A stretch of DNA of 64,000 bases from positions 6,632,664 through 6,696,663 of the forward strand of contig CM049315.1 of NCBI GenBank assembly GCA_026874595.1, written 5' to 3'. Numbering within the stretch: the stretch's first letter is position 1; each line of letters opens with the position of its first letter. Source of the DNA: Sipunculus nudus. Its lineage: Eukaryota; Annelida; Sipuncula; Golfingiida; Sipunculidae. The translations under genes and the position numbers were made by a program. Below are positions 11,654-24,487 of the stretch, in pieces. The notes under the pieces were generated by a model. That model was given only the letters and a program-made list of their open reading frames with translations, ran no database searches and was not told where the DNA came from.

Positions 11654-13392
11654 CAAGAATGAGGGCGTAATTCTGCTATACAGTACTCTTCTTAGACGGA
11701 GGGCGTGATGTCTGGTGGTACTGATCTTAGACTGAGGGCGTGATGTCTTGTAGCACTCATTTAAGACTGAGGGCATGATGTCTTGTAGCACTGATCTAAG
11801 ACTGAGGGCATGATGCCTGTTGGCACTGATCTAAGACTGAGGGCGTGATGCCTGGTGGCACTGATCTAAGACTGAGGGCGTGATGCCTGGTGGCAATGAT
11901 CTAAGACTGAGGGCGTGATGCCTGGTGGCACTGATCTAAGACTGAGGGCGTGATGCCTGGTGGCAATGATCTAAGACTGATGGCGTGATGCCTGGTGGCA
12001 CTGATCTTAGACTGCTAGCGTGAAGTCTGGTGGTACTGATCTAAGACTGAGGGCATGATGCATTGTGGCACTGATCTAAGACTGAGGGCGTGATGCCTGG
12101 TGGCACTGATCTTAGACTGATGGCGTGAAGTCTGGTGGTACTGATATAAAACTGAGGGCGTTATGTCTGGTGGTACTCATCTAAGACTGCTGGCGTGATG
12201 TCTGGTGGTACTCATCTATGGCTGAAGGCGTGATGCCTGGTGGCAATGATCTAAGACTGAGGGCGTGATGCCTGGTGGCACTGATCTTAGACTGATGGCG
12301 TGAAGAATGGTGGTACTGATCTAAGACTGAGGGCGTGATGCCTGGTGGCACTGATCTAAGACTGAGGGCGTGATGCCTGGTGGCACTAATCTAAGACTGA
12401 TGGCGTGATGTCCGGTGGTACTGATCTAAGACTGAAGGCGTGATGCCTGGTGGCACTGATCTAAGACTGAGGGCGTAATATATGGTGCATTGATCTAAGA
12501 CTGAGGGCGTGATGCCTGGTGGCACTCATCTTAGACTGATGGCGTGATATCTTGTGGCACTGATCTAGGACTGAGGGCGTAATATATGGTGCATTGATCT
12601 AAGACTGAGGGCGTGAATTTTCGTGTTAATTTTCGATCTAAGACTTTTATGGGGCGTTACGTCCGGTGGTACTAATCTAAGATTGCACGCGTGTTATTTA
12701 AGACGGGGGCGAGGACTCGATCAGAGGGCGAGGTACTGATCGAAGACTGGGGGCGTGATGTTGTTGGTACTTATCTTAGAATGGGGGCGTGGCGTCCGGT
12801 GGTATTAATCTTAGAATGAGGGCCTGACGTCCGGTGGTACTAAACTAAGACTGCTCGCTTGTAATCTGGTGGTACTTATTTAAGAGAGAAGGCGAGAATT
12901 CGGGTAGTAAGTACTCATCTAAAACTTGCGGCGTGTAGTCCGGTGGTGCTTATTTTAGACAGAGGGCGAGGACTTCGGTAGTAAGTACACATTTGAAACC
13001 TGGAACGTGTAGTCTGGTGATACTGATCTAAGACTTGGGGCATGAAGTCTGGTGGTACTAATCTAAAACTTGGGGCATGAAGTCGCGAAATCAGTTCTCA
13101 TCTAATAGCAGATGCATGGAGTCTGGTGGTACTAATCCAAGACTGGGGGCGGGAAGTCTTGTGGTACGGATCTAAAACTGGCTGCATGATGTCTGGTGGC
13201 ACCGATGTAAGACTAAGGGCGTGATGTCTGGGTGATGTCTGGTTGTACTCGTGTAAGATTGAAGTAGTATCGTCTAGATTGTCATGCAAGATTAAGGGCG
13301 CTTAATCTGGTGGTACTAATCTAAAACTGGGGCGTTAAACCCCTTTGGCACTGATCTAAAACTGAGAATGTGATGTCTGGTGGCACATAGAC
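11654..13392. repeat. 35-bp minisatellite array
   Basis: The tandem unit is 35 bp, starting GATCTAAGACTGAGGGCGTG and continuing with ATGCCTGGTGGCACT; successive GATC starts at 11828 and 11863 confirm the period. About 25 well-kept copies lie between 11690 and 12600. To the right the units become strongly degenerate (12600-13390), with insertions, GTCCGGTGGTACT variants and lost starts. No unique spacers lie between units, so this is not CRISPR-like. No protein is likely to be encoded. Confidence 0.95.
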
Positions 13393-13410
13393 TTAAGGAA
13401 ATCGACCACA

Positions 13411-13569
13411 GTCCAGGCTGACGCCCGTTCGGATAGTCCTACGCGCTGAGTCCAGGCTGACGGCCCGTTCGGATAGTCCTACGCGCTGAGTCCAGGCTCA
13501 CGGCCCGTTCGGATAGTCCTACGCGCTGAGTCCAGGCTCACGGCCCCATCGTGCTCAGACCCCAGACGA
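13411..13569. repeat. 40-bp tandem repeat, 3.5 copies
   Basis: Three near-identical units of 39, 40 and 40 bp (13411-13449, 13450-13489, 13490-13529) contain GTCCAGGCT and CCCGTTCGGATAGTCCTACG. A diverged partial fourth follows. The array starts 18 bp after the end of the 35-bp array but is unrelated to it in sequence. The near-identity suggests recent expansion. Confidence 0.93.
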
Positions 13570-16500
13570 GCTCTTAAGCACAACGAAAACACTCTCAAAC
13601 CAGGAATAATTGGGTACTTGCCATGGAGTTTACAAGCTCCCGGTATAGGTTTAATAAAGTAAAGGCGTAACTATTATTGAATTATTTCTTCGTTAATGAA
13701 TCTTAATTATATGACCGCCATTTATCAATAGGGACGACAAATTTACAGCATGATTGTTGTCTTCATGATGAGGGCGTGGATGGGCGTAGGGTAATTAATA
13801 GGCCTGTGGCTATGCCTAGATCAATAAGGCGTTCATTGTCTATTGACACCTGTGTATATGAACTAGCAGCTGAGCAATACGCATGCAGTAACATTTGTTC
13901 GCTTGTACGGATTCAAAGTAATTATTAACAGTGTAAGGGTTAATACCGATTTACCTGTTTATAGGTACTAGAAATTATCAGCCAAGTTTAACAAGAAACC
14001 GTTTTTATGAAAATAATTTAACGTTAATTTGGTTCCAGTATAGTGTTACCTTCGTTAAAGCGAGCTATTTACAAGCATTATCAGAAGGATTTATTGGATT
14101 CCTGGCTTACTCTGCATACATTATAATGAACTTTTGGTTATTCTTGCTAAGATATAGGTTGATATAATGATACTGTGACGGATGTACGACGTATTTAAGA
14201 TTAAGATGACACGGAGGGGACAGGAGATTTGAAGGAATGTTCATTTCTCGTATTTATACTTTATCATAAAGAATTATTATAATGTATTTGTTATTTAACA
14301 TATTATAATAATGGTCTTATCCTCATAACTCATTATCGCTCTGTATCACCGTAAAACATAAATCTTTAATCGAACATGGCTGCTTGGCCAAAACGTGATT
14401 GAATTTGTTGGTCAGCTGACTACCTTGGCTCCACTTCAATTAGCAAAACACAAATTGGTTCGAAAGAATTCCTGTTAATAATAGGCGATGTTACAGAGTA
14501 AGGTATATATTTAATATGTTTAATTCAAAGCAAAATGGTTACCTGTCTTAAATGTAATACATGCACATCACGTCTTTCAGTTGTAACATTTTTACATGCT
14601 GAGTGGTTCATCTTTGTAATTTTACTTATATATATAGACCTGTATTATGGATTTTATATTTTGGAGAATCACATTTTCACTTTAGTCTGACTAGATTGCA
14701 GAAAATTGGTCGAGTTCACCTGAATGAAGATACAGCAAGTACAGATAAACTCGGATCAGCTCGACTTGAACCCGCATCGGCTGGCGGCGGTGCGAAAAGG
14801 CAGCAGCTGTGGTCCCTTTATTAGCAGGGAAAACCTCTTTTTGGTACCTGAAACTTTAATCAGTTTACTTTGAATGGGAATGAATATTTGGCCGAGGGAT
14901 ATTAACTTCACTAAAAGTGTCCTTTATAAACGTACAGGGGACGGTGCGGGTCATGTATTTTATTACAGTTTACGTTAGTACGTATTATTACGTACATATT
15001 TGATTATAAAAAAAGACAGTATACAATGGTGGATAAATTAGATGATGTGACATAATTTCAATTACAGCAGCTCGAATACAAGCGTTCTAAATATTTGTTT
15101 GTGGCCACATATGCATGCGCAACAGCCAGGACACAAGTCTTAACATGTTTTTCTATGTGGCCACAAACAAGACGTTTCCATTGCGCAAATGGGAGGATCC
15201 CAGTCCTCAAAATATTTTTCTATGTGGCCACCCATAGGAGTTTCCTTTCATACGCCAGCTTCCCGTCTACGATGGAGCGGTCGATACACCTAGGTAAAAA
15301 AAACCTAAACGAAACTGAAAGAAACATCATTTGATACAAGGAGGAGAAAGGAGTCAGAGTAAATATGACGCAGCACACTTCCGCATTGGGATTTTCTGTC
15401 CCAAAGAATATCTAAAAGTATGTAAATCCAAATTCACTTACTGCCGCTTACTGATGTAAAATTAAGGGCCGCTTAGGTCAACAATGAAAGCATCCTGTGT
15501 GTGCGTGTAGTCATGGCATCTGGGGTACACTGCAAGGGCGAAATTTTGTTTGTGTTATACTAGGCCGTCCGAGGCTTTTTTTTATAAATCTTAATACAAA
15601 TATTGTTCAGAAGTATTGTTCAAAGTACACATTACATTATTTCATGCTTTCGGCTACCACTATGGAAGGACTGTGTGTCTATCCGCATATCTCGAGTAAT
15701 ATTTCACAATCAGTCCTTGGGTATGCTTTTTTAATAAATTGTACATTTTAAGGCAGACGAAAAAAGGACAATGTTCACTGGTGTAAACAGAAAAATATAC
15801 GATTTTCTACTGCGAATGCAACCTGAGGATCAAGTAAAATTATGAAGACTTCTGACTTATAGCCTTGATATTTTGAAATTGCAAGTTATATTAAACATAT
15901 GAGACTTCCTACTCGGCAATTACAACATCACAGAGCACTACCTTTTGATCTTAATTTTCAGAATTACAATATATACCAATAATTCGTTTAAAAACCGTAG
16001 TTGTCAGGGTGGTGTCCTTGATGCTACAGCATTCTTGACACTCAAAGTGTAGTTTCTGTGTCATTTGTTTGAGTGAAAGAGCGCCGTGATACTGCAGGGA
16101 AATATGACTGACAATGATTTATCACCGGACCGGCATCAAAGTGAAAGATGCAGCTAAACCATCTCCAAAACAGCTAATGATTTTGTTCACATGGAGTGCC
16201 ACAGTATAAGCCATGTAACGCCTGGGGCCGACTACGCCCAGGCCTAATTGCTGAATGATACCTTTTAAGTTCTAATTCCACGTGAAATGACAAACGGTGG
16301 CACAAGAAGGGGGCTAGATGTCCTGCCGGCGGTGTGAGTGTGCCTGTCCATCGATCAAATCTTACGTTTTAATCACCGCACACAAATCACTTGCTTGGCT
16401 GGCCTTCTTAATAGCCGTAGAGGCTTTTCTATTGTCATCCCCGTCCGAGCAAATTACAGATCAAAGCTGCTTATCGATTTGTTTTGATAATCGCTTCCTC

Positions 16501-16880
16501 TGGGCCGAGCTCTCGTGTTGGTATTCGAGTTGATCCTTCAGCTTGTCAATACTCGCCATCTGTACCGTCTCTCGCTTTCTCTCTGTCCCTCTCGTCAGCT
16601 ACTTGGTAAACACAGATGGCCGTAATGTGACGGATTACAAAAGCGAAGTCCCCGGGGCCTGTTGTGAGAGCAGCATACACTTTATCTCTTATACTATAAT
16701 CTTAGGACGTGTGCTGCGAATTCTGCGCGAGTGCCCCGCTTATACAACTTTTCGTCTAGGTGACTAAGGCGTCTCAGCAAATGTCAGCGAGATCGGTGTG
16801 CATTTTTGTGTACCTAGTACAAGTGAGAAAATATTTGAAGAAAAAAATCAGCTTGGTGGAAGCAGGTTCCTTGATTTTTT
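13570..16880. other. Unique intergenic DNA
   Basis: No gene is supported. The stretch is mostly AT-rich. GC-richer patches lie at 14745-14815 and 16080-16760; the latter includes GGGCCGACTACGCCCAGGCC near 16230 and could be a conserved non-coding element. A small degenerate repeat at 15098-15235 is listed separately. Open frames here are short, lack domains and have no partner exons. Confidence 0.4.
15098..15235. repeat. Short degenerate direct repeat around GTGGCCAC
   Basis: The palindrome GTGGCCAC occurs at 15101, 15157 and 15224, each time in related surroundings (TTTTTCTATGTGGCCAC in the last two, followed by C-rich text). Spacings are 56 and 67 bp. This is a three-copy degenerate tandem repeat; no function is evident. 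Confidence 0.6.
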
Positions 16881-16895
16881 TCATGAGTAATTTTA

Positions 16896-17128
16896 ATTGG
16901 AGCCTGAGCAGTCGAGTGTCTAAACGCTCGGCTCTCTCCGCTGGCGATCCGAGTTCGACCCCCGGCTTGACTATTAAAATGGGTTGTGTAGCAGCCCTTC
17001 CAAGGTCGGTGCTTTCTCCGGCTCCTCCGATTTCCTCCGCCCCTGTAGGGATTATCGGACGCCACCATCCGGGTCATGGAGAGTGCCTTGCATTAACTTA
17101 TGTACAATTCATGGAAAATAAATAAAAT
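16896..17128 (+). mobile_element. tRNA-derived SINE
   Basis: The left end resembles a tRNA gene of the Leu/Ser type. An A-box-like stretch (GAGCAGTCGAGTG, about 16906-16918) is followed by TAAACGCTCGG and then a B-box-like GAGTTCGACCC at 16951-16961. A tRNA-unrelated body with TTCTCCGGCTCCTCCGATTT-like text follows, and the element ends in an A-rich AAAATAAATAAAAT tail near 17115-17128. Internal RNA polymerase III promoter boxes plus an A-rich tail are the hallmarks of a SINE. An open frame on the opposite strand is a by-product. I could not define a target duplication. Confidence 0.75.
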
Positions 17129-17517
17129 GTCCAAACTAAATACCCTGTTTTATTTGAGCTCCCTTTTCGGGGTGACAGGTTGGCACATTTCTATCAGCAT
17201 TCTATCCCATGTTGTACCTCTGCCAGCCAACCTTAGTGTAAACCCATGTGCACTGGTCAACCACTGACTCCTCCAGGAGAGACCGGAAGTGCTTATCATA
17301 CAGACTGTCATCTCCATTGGTGCCACCAACCAGGCTTAGGCCTGCCCAATATCAGGGCGTCATGCTCATGGATTAAAAAATGAGTGATCGTCCGGAACAA
17401 GCAGCCGCTGTCAGATCCCTGCCAGTCTGTGACCACATGACCACCGGCACTGCCGTGAGATAAGATTAGCGTCCTTATCTGATGAATGCAGCATTATCGT
17501 GGTTTCTATATTTATTT
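17129..17517. other. Unique intergenic DNA
   Basis: This is unique, moderately GC-rich sequence between the SINE and the LTR-like element. No gene or repeat is recognised. Confidence 0.4.
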
Positions 17518-17781
17518 TGTTACAGGTGCTTTTTTTTATTGTGTGACACGGGCGTAACTCGTGTTGTTGTTACATTTTATGTTTAATCCGTACTGGTTAA
17601 ACTCTCGTTGTCATATGAGCCTTGGGTTTTCACGCCTGGTCGTGGGTCACGTGATGAGCCTGGTATGTGTAGATACACAGCGATGTCTTTCTAGAGAATT
17701 CCTGAAACGCGTGTTTACTGTTGAGTAGGGTCCTTATAGACTGTTCGAGAAGTGGAAAATTCCCGGCTTGAGGTGGGAAGG

Positions 17782-17789
17782 TATATAAA
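17782..17789 (+). promoter_or_regulatory. TATA box of LTR-like copy 1
   Basis: TATATAAAG is followed by GGGGCTGT. The corresponding place in copy 2 (28961) reads TATAAATAAGGGGCTGTG, so the TATA box and the sequence behind it are kept between diverged copies, as expected for an LTR promoter. Confidence 0.65.
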
Positions 17790-18144
17790 GGGGCTGTTTT
17801 TTAGAACCAGGGGGCAAACAGCAGAGCAGATTCCAGCAGACGTAGAAGCGTGTGTCAGATTCTAAGACCTTATCCGAAGAATGCGGCAATTATACATTTT
17901 CAAAGATTTTCTCCTGGATTTTATGCATTGGACTTCAATTTACTTTCTGTGTTATTGCAAGAACTTTCCACTGGACTGTCATTCTCCGAGTGTATACATT
18001 TAGGGAACTTATCGTGGTGACGGTGTTGGTATCCAGGTACTGTACCATTATTTTCTTTGTGATTGTATTAACTTGTTGCTATACCGCTGTTTTACTGTAT
18101 AATTGTATTGATTCAGTGTATTGTATTGTTAGGGTTGTTTTAAG

Positions 18145-18150
18145 AATAAA
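18145..18150 (+). terminator. Poly(A) signal of LTR-like copy 1
   Basis: AATAAA lies about 360 bases downstream of the TATA box, and is conserved in copy 2 at 29386-29391. This fits the R-region polyadenylation signal of an LTR. Confidence 0.55.
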
Positions 18151-18308
18151 TTATGGTTATTTGTTAACTAAAAACCTCTGACTTCTTTATTCATTCCCCT
18201 AGACATTTCACGCTGCCTAGTGTTACAGAATCTGATTTTTTTTAATCTCCGTTACAGAATTTGTGTTCATCACGCATACGTGATCTGTTTATTTTAGGTT
18301 CCGTAACA

Positions 18309-21159
18309 ATTTATGTGTGGGATTTGGCATTGAATAAATCGAAGGATTTTCGTATCCAATGTGTCGTATCAAAAGTAGAACCTAATGTAGTGCAAAATGT
18401 ACGTATTTGACTAATAAAGCGAGAGACATATTACAATTTGCAATTTGAAAAAGTCGTCTCAAATATCAAACCATCGAAGTCCATTTGCCCTTAAAAGAAG
18501 GAAATGGAAATTATCCAGGCATTTTTCGCTGTCCGCCTAACTAATTGGCTTCTATGAATGAAAGGAATGTTTGAATGTTTGAATCTTTGATAGAAGTTAA
18601 CTAAGGATATATACTAATGCATAAATGTTCTTTTTGCTTTGATTTAACCTAATGTTCCCAAAACTCAGAAAAACTCATATTATTAACTATAAAGTTACTA
18701 ACGTTATTATGTTTACAAATACTAATGAGGGTGATGTGCACGACAAATGGCATTCATCTAACGTCCAATTTCATCGATTTTACCAGAGGTGGCATAAAAA
18801 CTAAATCTCCTTCCCATTTTAACGTGTTAAATGATATTCAACTTAGCTTACGCCTCAGAGAAAAGACAGTTAATCAAGCAATTGCTAGTCCCATCTGAAG
18901 CCTTTGCATCCTCGCTAATTACCGGTTATTAATGACTTCCAGTTCAGCAGAAACAGGCTCAAAAACCTGCGAATAGTCTGACGTAAGCGTGACAGGCGGT
19001 AGTGTTGTATCTGCATTAGCTTATTAAAGTTGCCACCCGTCACAACGAGAAAACATTTGTAACACAATCTGCCTACTCCACCAGTGCAAAGAGAGTCAGG
19101 TTCGCCGCAGATTTCTCTAGGTCTTGTCTTTCGCTGAGTTTTTTCCTCCTGTTCAATTTTAGGGAAAAAAGTGGGCGCATTAGCTAAGCTATTTACTCGT
19201 AAGGCTAGCAGGAACAGGCTTTCTCCCGAACAGCCAGAAACGTGTATTTCTGTGGTTGGTGCCTGGACAGGCGAGGAACGTCTATGGTCACAATATATGC
19301 AAGTCTGTATTGTGTTAAACAGCTGTGACGAAGACGGGTCAGATTTCTGGTTCTGTATGACGCCGGCCCCTCAAGATTCCATCAGTGTAATAAGCTATGA
19401 TGAAATGAAAAGCTTTATACCACGCTGCCCTGCTTTCTTCAATGGCTAGAATATTGATTGGTCACATAAATTTGAAGAAACCTCGCGTTCAGGCTTCATC
19501 CTTGCTGCTGGAAAGTTCTAAATGCCTTAATACGAAGCAGCACGATCAAATGCCAAAACCACTAGAGGTCTTTGTTTGCTTGAGGCGTGGACCACGCCCC
19601 CGCCATCCATTTACTGTTGAAGGTGGCGGGTACTTTAGAAAGCGTGCGGTGTGTTCTAAAGCAATGACCGCCCCGATAGTACAAGAAAAGTAGTTGTAAC
19701 TTTACCAGGCACAAAGATATGACGAAGACTTGTTAAAGAAATGTTATTTAAAAAGAGACTTGCTCAGAGGTGGAGGCCCCCTGATTTTAAGAGTACTAAA
19801 AAATATGTCACCAAAAGCGGAAATTAATCACCTTTAACAAAAAAAAAATCCAAAGATCTGTAAGAACTTTTGGCGCCTCGGACTTCATACTCTAATCAAG
19901 TTAAGTATTTGTATTTCTAGGTTCTCATGTGAACACTCTACATTTTCTTTACAATTTTACAGCCAAGTCACGACCAACAGTGTACTACTTATTCAATAAT
20001 TCGAAGGACCTAAGTATTGTTTGAATTAACAAAGGTTAAATCATATATTTCCGTGTCTTGAATTTTTTAATTATTCATCACGAGATATGAATAATAATGA
20101 CCAGTTCTTAAACATGAAAACAAACATTGGTACACAAACTACAAACTATTTACTAGGTAGGTTACAGAAAGTGTCTATATAACAAAAATGAATGAGAAGA
20201 AATGTTCATATATGTTAAATACACGTTAACCATTAAAGACATGAATCTGAGGTCTTTCTACTTCTGTTGATGTTCCAAATATAAAATATTTACTTGTTTG
20301 GCTATGATGGGGCACTTTTCTACCAAAGGGTTTATAGGGCATACCGATATATTGCATGATTTAACTAAGTTAAAATGGTGAACACACATAAACAAGAATT
20401 GTTTTATGGGATCAACACTCCTTTTTTTCACACATCGTTTATTGAACGGGCATGTATTTACTGCTCTTACCACAGCCAGGTCTAAGAAATCATTACATGT
20501 ATTAAAATGCAGAGTTTCATAATAAAGATATCATTACAATGTTTTACTTTGCTGTTTAGAAGCACCGTTTCAAACAATTGTCAAACATTTTAAAATAATT
20601 ACTTCAAATTGCCATAACTTCACATATATTATCACTTTACACATATCCTCTCGCTCCATATATTTGCCCCAGGGTCCGAAGAAAAATTTATTTTACAGTT
20701 AGGTCTCACCGGGAAACTACACTGCGTACACAAGTATACGTACTTGTCTGTATACACAGACATAACGGACGCTGTAAGCCTGATCGGTCTCGGTAGTAGA
20801 ATTGTATTACCTCCAGTTCCCTCTGAGATCAAGAAAATTACCCCATATGTTTCACAGGAAAGAATTTTCGGTATTCATGTAGGCGTTCTCCATGGAAATT
20901 CTTGATGCCTTCGTTCCACAAGTCTCATCCCGACTCTGTACTTGAATAACCTATAAAAAAAGACGAAATATCCGGCATTTATTGGAAGAATCTGAGTCAT
21001 AACTCGGCCCCGCTCTGATGTTATAGGTGTTTGCTATCAAGGTGCTGTACATCAAGGTTATTCTACACATACCACAACGTTTTTTTCCCCGAGACTCCGT
21101 CGTCCGAGATTATCAGAGACAAGGATGCGAATAATTCTGAGGTGCATGCAGTTATGTTC
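18309..21159. other. Unique intergenic DNA
   Basis: No gene is supported. Two short plus-strand frames at 19171-19449 and 19442-19693 follow a pyrimidine-rich stretch ending in AG at about 19163, but their proteins have no recognisable domain or repeat and no partner exon. The rest is AT-rich. Confidence 0.4.
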
Positions 21160-22050
21160 ATAACAATTACGGGGACGGGATAGAGCACTTTTGCCATTAC
21201 ATACAACAATAAAGCACTTTGGTCATTATATACAACACAAGCACGGGGACCGGCAAAGCACATTTGCCATTATATACAAAAATGGAGCTCTTTTGTCATT
21301 ATATCCAACATAATCACGTGGACAGGTAGAGCACTTTTTCCATATATGCAAAAAAAGAGCAATTCTGTCATTATATACAACAGGAGCACGGGAACGGGTA
21401 GCAATTTTACCATTAAATGCAACAATAGAGCAATTCTGTTATTATATTGAAGAGAAGCACCTGGAAGGGTAGAGATTTTTTGCCATTATGTGAAACAAAA
21501 GAGCAGATTTGCCATTACAAAATACAAAAGAGCACTTATGTCATTATAAACAAGACAACACGGGGACGGATAGATTTCGTTTACCATTATATAATACAAT
21601 AGACCACTTTTGTCATTATATAAAACGCTAGCACCGGGACGGATTGAGCACTTTTGGCTTTACGTGCAACAATGCACCTCTTTTGTCATTATATACAACA
21701 CAAACACGGGTATGGATAGGGCACTTTTGGCATAATATACAACACATGCACGGGAAATATTAGAGCACTTTTGGCATTATATACAACACATGCATGGGAC
21801 TGTTAGAGCACTTTTTGTGTTATATACAATATAAGCACGGGACGGTTAGAGTACTTTTGTCATTATATATACAACACAAACACGGGGATGGATAGGGCAC
21901 TTTTGGCATTATATACAACACATGCAGGGGACGGTTAGAGCACTTTTGGCATTATATACAACACATGCACGGGACGGTTAGAGCACCTTTTGTATTTTAT
22001 TTAAACAATCACGGTAACAGGTAGAGCACTTTTTGCATTATATAAAAAGC
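21160..22050. repeat. Degenerate 43-46-bp minisatellite array
   Basis: About 20 units share GAGCACTTTTGGCATTATAT, then ACAACAC, then GCACGGGGACGG. The period is 43 bp in the cleanest part (unit starts at 21938 and 21981) and up to 46 elsewhere. Units are AT-rich in one half and GC-rich in the other. The leftmost units are the most diverged. No open frame of interest. Confidence 0.9.
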
Positions 22051-23167
22051 ATTAGAGCAATGACAGATATCACAGCAAAAGGGGGATTTTTATTTCCTGT
22101 TGACACCCGAGTTTCCTGTATATTCTGGAATAAAACCCGAAATGTGCATTCCCCTCTGAACCATTCATTGCATATATTAGTCAGATTCTCATATAGGATT
22201 ATAAAAACAAAACAAGAAAAAGACTATTTTTATTAAATGCATCAATGACATTTCACATATCTGGCAGGTGTCCGTACCACATGCACACCAAATAATGGTA
22301 TTAAATACAATGAAAAACTCCGAATTCAGAATTCTACAATTCGTCCTATAGATTCCTATATTAATAGTAAACTTCACTAAAATCATACAAAAATGTCCTC
22401 TGCTTTAGTTTTTAGAAGTACAGTCAAGGGCGGTCTAGTAACCTTTTGTATATAGTGCACCGAGTCCCTGGAAAATAATTCAGGCGGGGTGCGTTATTTC
22501 AGTCTACCAGTGTAATACCAGTGTGAATAACCTCTGGCCTCGACTGATATAAGGGTCAGGAAACTTATCTTTACAGGAATATAAGCGTGTCAATACGCTA
22601 TATACAACATAAACGGAATTATAGCCATAGGAATATAGGGCAGGATGGAACGCTTGTGCCACTTTGCACATGAATACCACTTATTATAACAATGCATGTC
22701 GCATATTATATGAAAGTTGTCTTAGATAAAATGGAAATATGGAGCTTTTAACGAGCGGTGGATATTGGTAAATTGATAGATAATAGAGAATAATTACAAT
22801 TACATGAGGTAATGAAATATTCAGTTAATAGAGCCATTTGATTGAATATATATTTCAAAGGCACAAATCATAATTTGGGATTATGACTGAAAATTTAATG
22901 GTGTAACAGAAGCGGACTGTTTGCTCCCGCAAACGTTATATTTACACATGCCCGAGTTCCCGGTGTCAGTAAGCTTGGAATGCATATGAGGAAGGAGCCA
23001 ACGCGCTCTTTTACCATTGAATTTGTTTGCAGGTACTTTGCAGAAGGTAGTTAGCAAATTACTGTAATCTTGGCGTTTACAGTGGTACTATTAATGTCTT
23101 ACATGTAAACAAGAAACGAAAGATGCTGTTTAAATGACTGAACACTTATTGTTTGGGGTTTAATACA

Positions 23168-23221
<54 letters not shown>

Positions 23222-24051
23222 GATTAAGCCGTGTTTGTCTGTAGTCGAAGGTAAAGAGAAAGAGTGACGCCTTTAAAGCCCAATTCACATGCAGACATTA
23301 ACTAGCGTAATTATTTTTGCATGTGGGGTAAATTTATGCCTGTGTAAAATTCTACTTGGTGTATATTAACATTCTGTTCACGAGTCATTACGGTCCATGC
23401 ATGCAAATTGACATTTAAACACACTTTACAAATTAAACATGGGCCCAAGGACCCAAAGCTCACGTGTGAATATTCCTCTTTGATGACACAATTGCTATAT
23501 AAACAAGTATTATTCTATTTCATTTATTCTATTTCACGTTTTGGATTAGGACATTCCAAACATGGACAAACCGGATACAGACAGTTTTGGACAAGCCTTT
23601 TTGCACGAAAATGCTATGAAGTATGAATTGAATATATATATAGGCTTACCCAAATTGTGGGTGACGTTACTTAATTGGCTATGCTCACATATATGCAGGT
23701 ATAACATATATTGTGAGTATCCGTGTTGGCCATTGTTTGGAAAAGGTTTTAACAGACACACCGCGAACTGATGGATTGACTCCGCCATTGCTCTATAATT
23801 CACAGGTCGATTGTATCTTTAGTAGTAGTCATGTGTGAACTATTCAATTAAAAATGGATGAGTAAGGGAAGGATGAAGCTTGCTGGACAAGAAGTTGGAC
23901 TTCGGAGATTAAGGTACCTGGTTCATACCAAAGAACAAGTTACTTTTGTCCTTTCCTACCTTCCAGTCTCAGAACTGTCCCCTGAATCTTTTTAAACATT
24001 GTATCGGTTGTTCCTTTATATTAACTAAACTGTTGTTTTGGGATCACCTGA
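22051..24051. other. Unique AT-rich DNA with a (TA)n tract
   Basis: No gene is supported; frames near 23400-23800 are short and overlap on both strands without domains. A (TA)n microsatellite occupies 23168-23219. Confidence 0.4.
23168..23219. repeat. (TA)n microsatellite
   Basis: About 25 uninterrupted AT dinucleotides. Confidence 0.97.
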
Positions 24052-24363
24052 GGCAAAAAAAAAAATAATAATAAAAGGTATGGTTCTCAGGCACCGCCCG
24101 CGTCAATGTAACCCCACGCATCAAACATTTTTATTTTGATTTTCATCTTTCAAGAAGATAAAATAATACAATTTTGATACGATTTCCTTTGATATGTAGT
24201 ACTTTTACCTGTTTAGCAAAAAAAAACCTGCTATTATCATGCTTTTCCCTGATCATATGATATTTTTATCGAAACATACAAAAAAAGTCAAAATAAAATA
24301 CCGCCCGCCCGCACTGATTTCTAAAAAAAGTGCCTAAGAACCATACCTTTTTATTTTTTGGCC
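24052..24363. mobile_element. MITE-like inverted-repeat element
   Basis: The 312-bp element has inverted ends. The left arm holds GGCAAAAA, AAAAGGTATGGTTCTCAGGC and ACCGCCCGC. The right arm is its reverse complement in the order GCGGGCGG-type C-rich text, GTGCCTAAGAACCATACC, TTTTTTGGCC. The arms cover roughly 50 bp with small indels. A 3-bp TGA flanks it at 24049-24051 and 24364-24366, a candidate target duplication. There is no transposase frame, so it would depend on a partner element elsewhere. The superfamily cannot be assigned from this copy. Confidence 0.75.
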
Positions 24364-24487
24364 TGATATGAACATATTTTGCAACCTAAGAATTTTCCCA
24401 ACAATGTGGGTATGGAACCTTTATGATTTCTCCTACCTGGTAGATATATTAAGGGAAAAAAAAATTGGTTTTGCTCATTTACATTAA

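Larger units (their letters stand above)
17518..18308 (+). mobile_element. Solo LTR-like element, copy 1
   Basis: The 791-bp element begins TGTTACAG and ends CCGTAACA, so it has the TG...CA ends of retroviral-type LTRs with short inverted termini. It is flanked by a 4-bp direct repeat ATTT (17514-17517 and 18309-18312). A TATA box (17782-17789) and an AATAAA signal (18145-18150) lie inside in LTR order. A diverged relative at 28718-29550 shares this layout. No internal coding region or second LTR lies nearby, so a solo LTR left by recombination is the simplest reading. Ty3/gypsy-type origin is plausible but unproven. The 109-codon frame inside (17852-18181) has no known domain. Confidence 0.75.

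Noticed and set aside
17852-18181. 109-codon hydrophobic frame inside LTR-like copy 1
   Set aside because: The frame is not kept in copy 2 and lies in the promoter-proximal, T-rich part of the element; no known domain.
19171-19693. Possible exons after a pyrimidine tract and AG
   Set aside because: No recognisable domain, no second exon with a matching phase, and frame lengths within chance.
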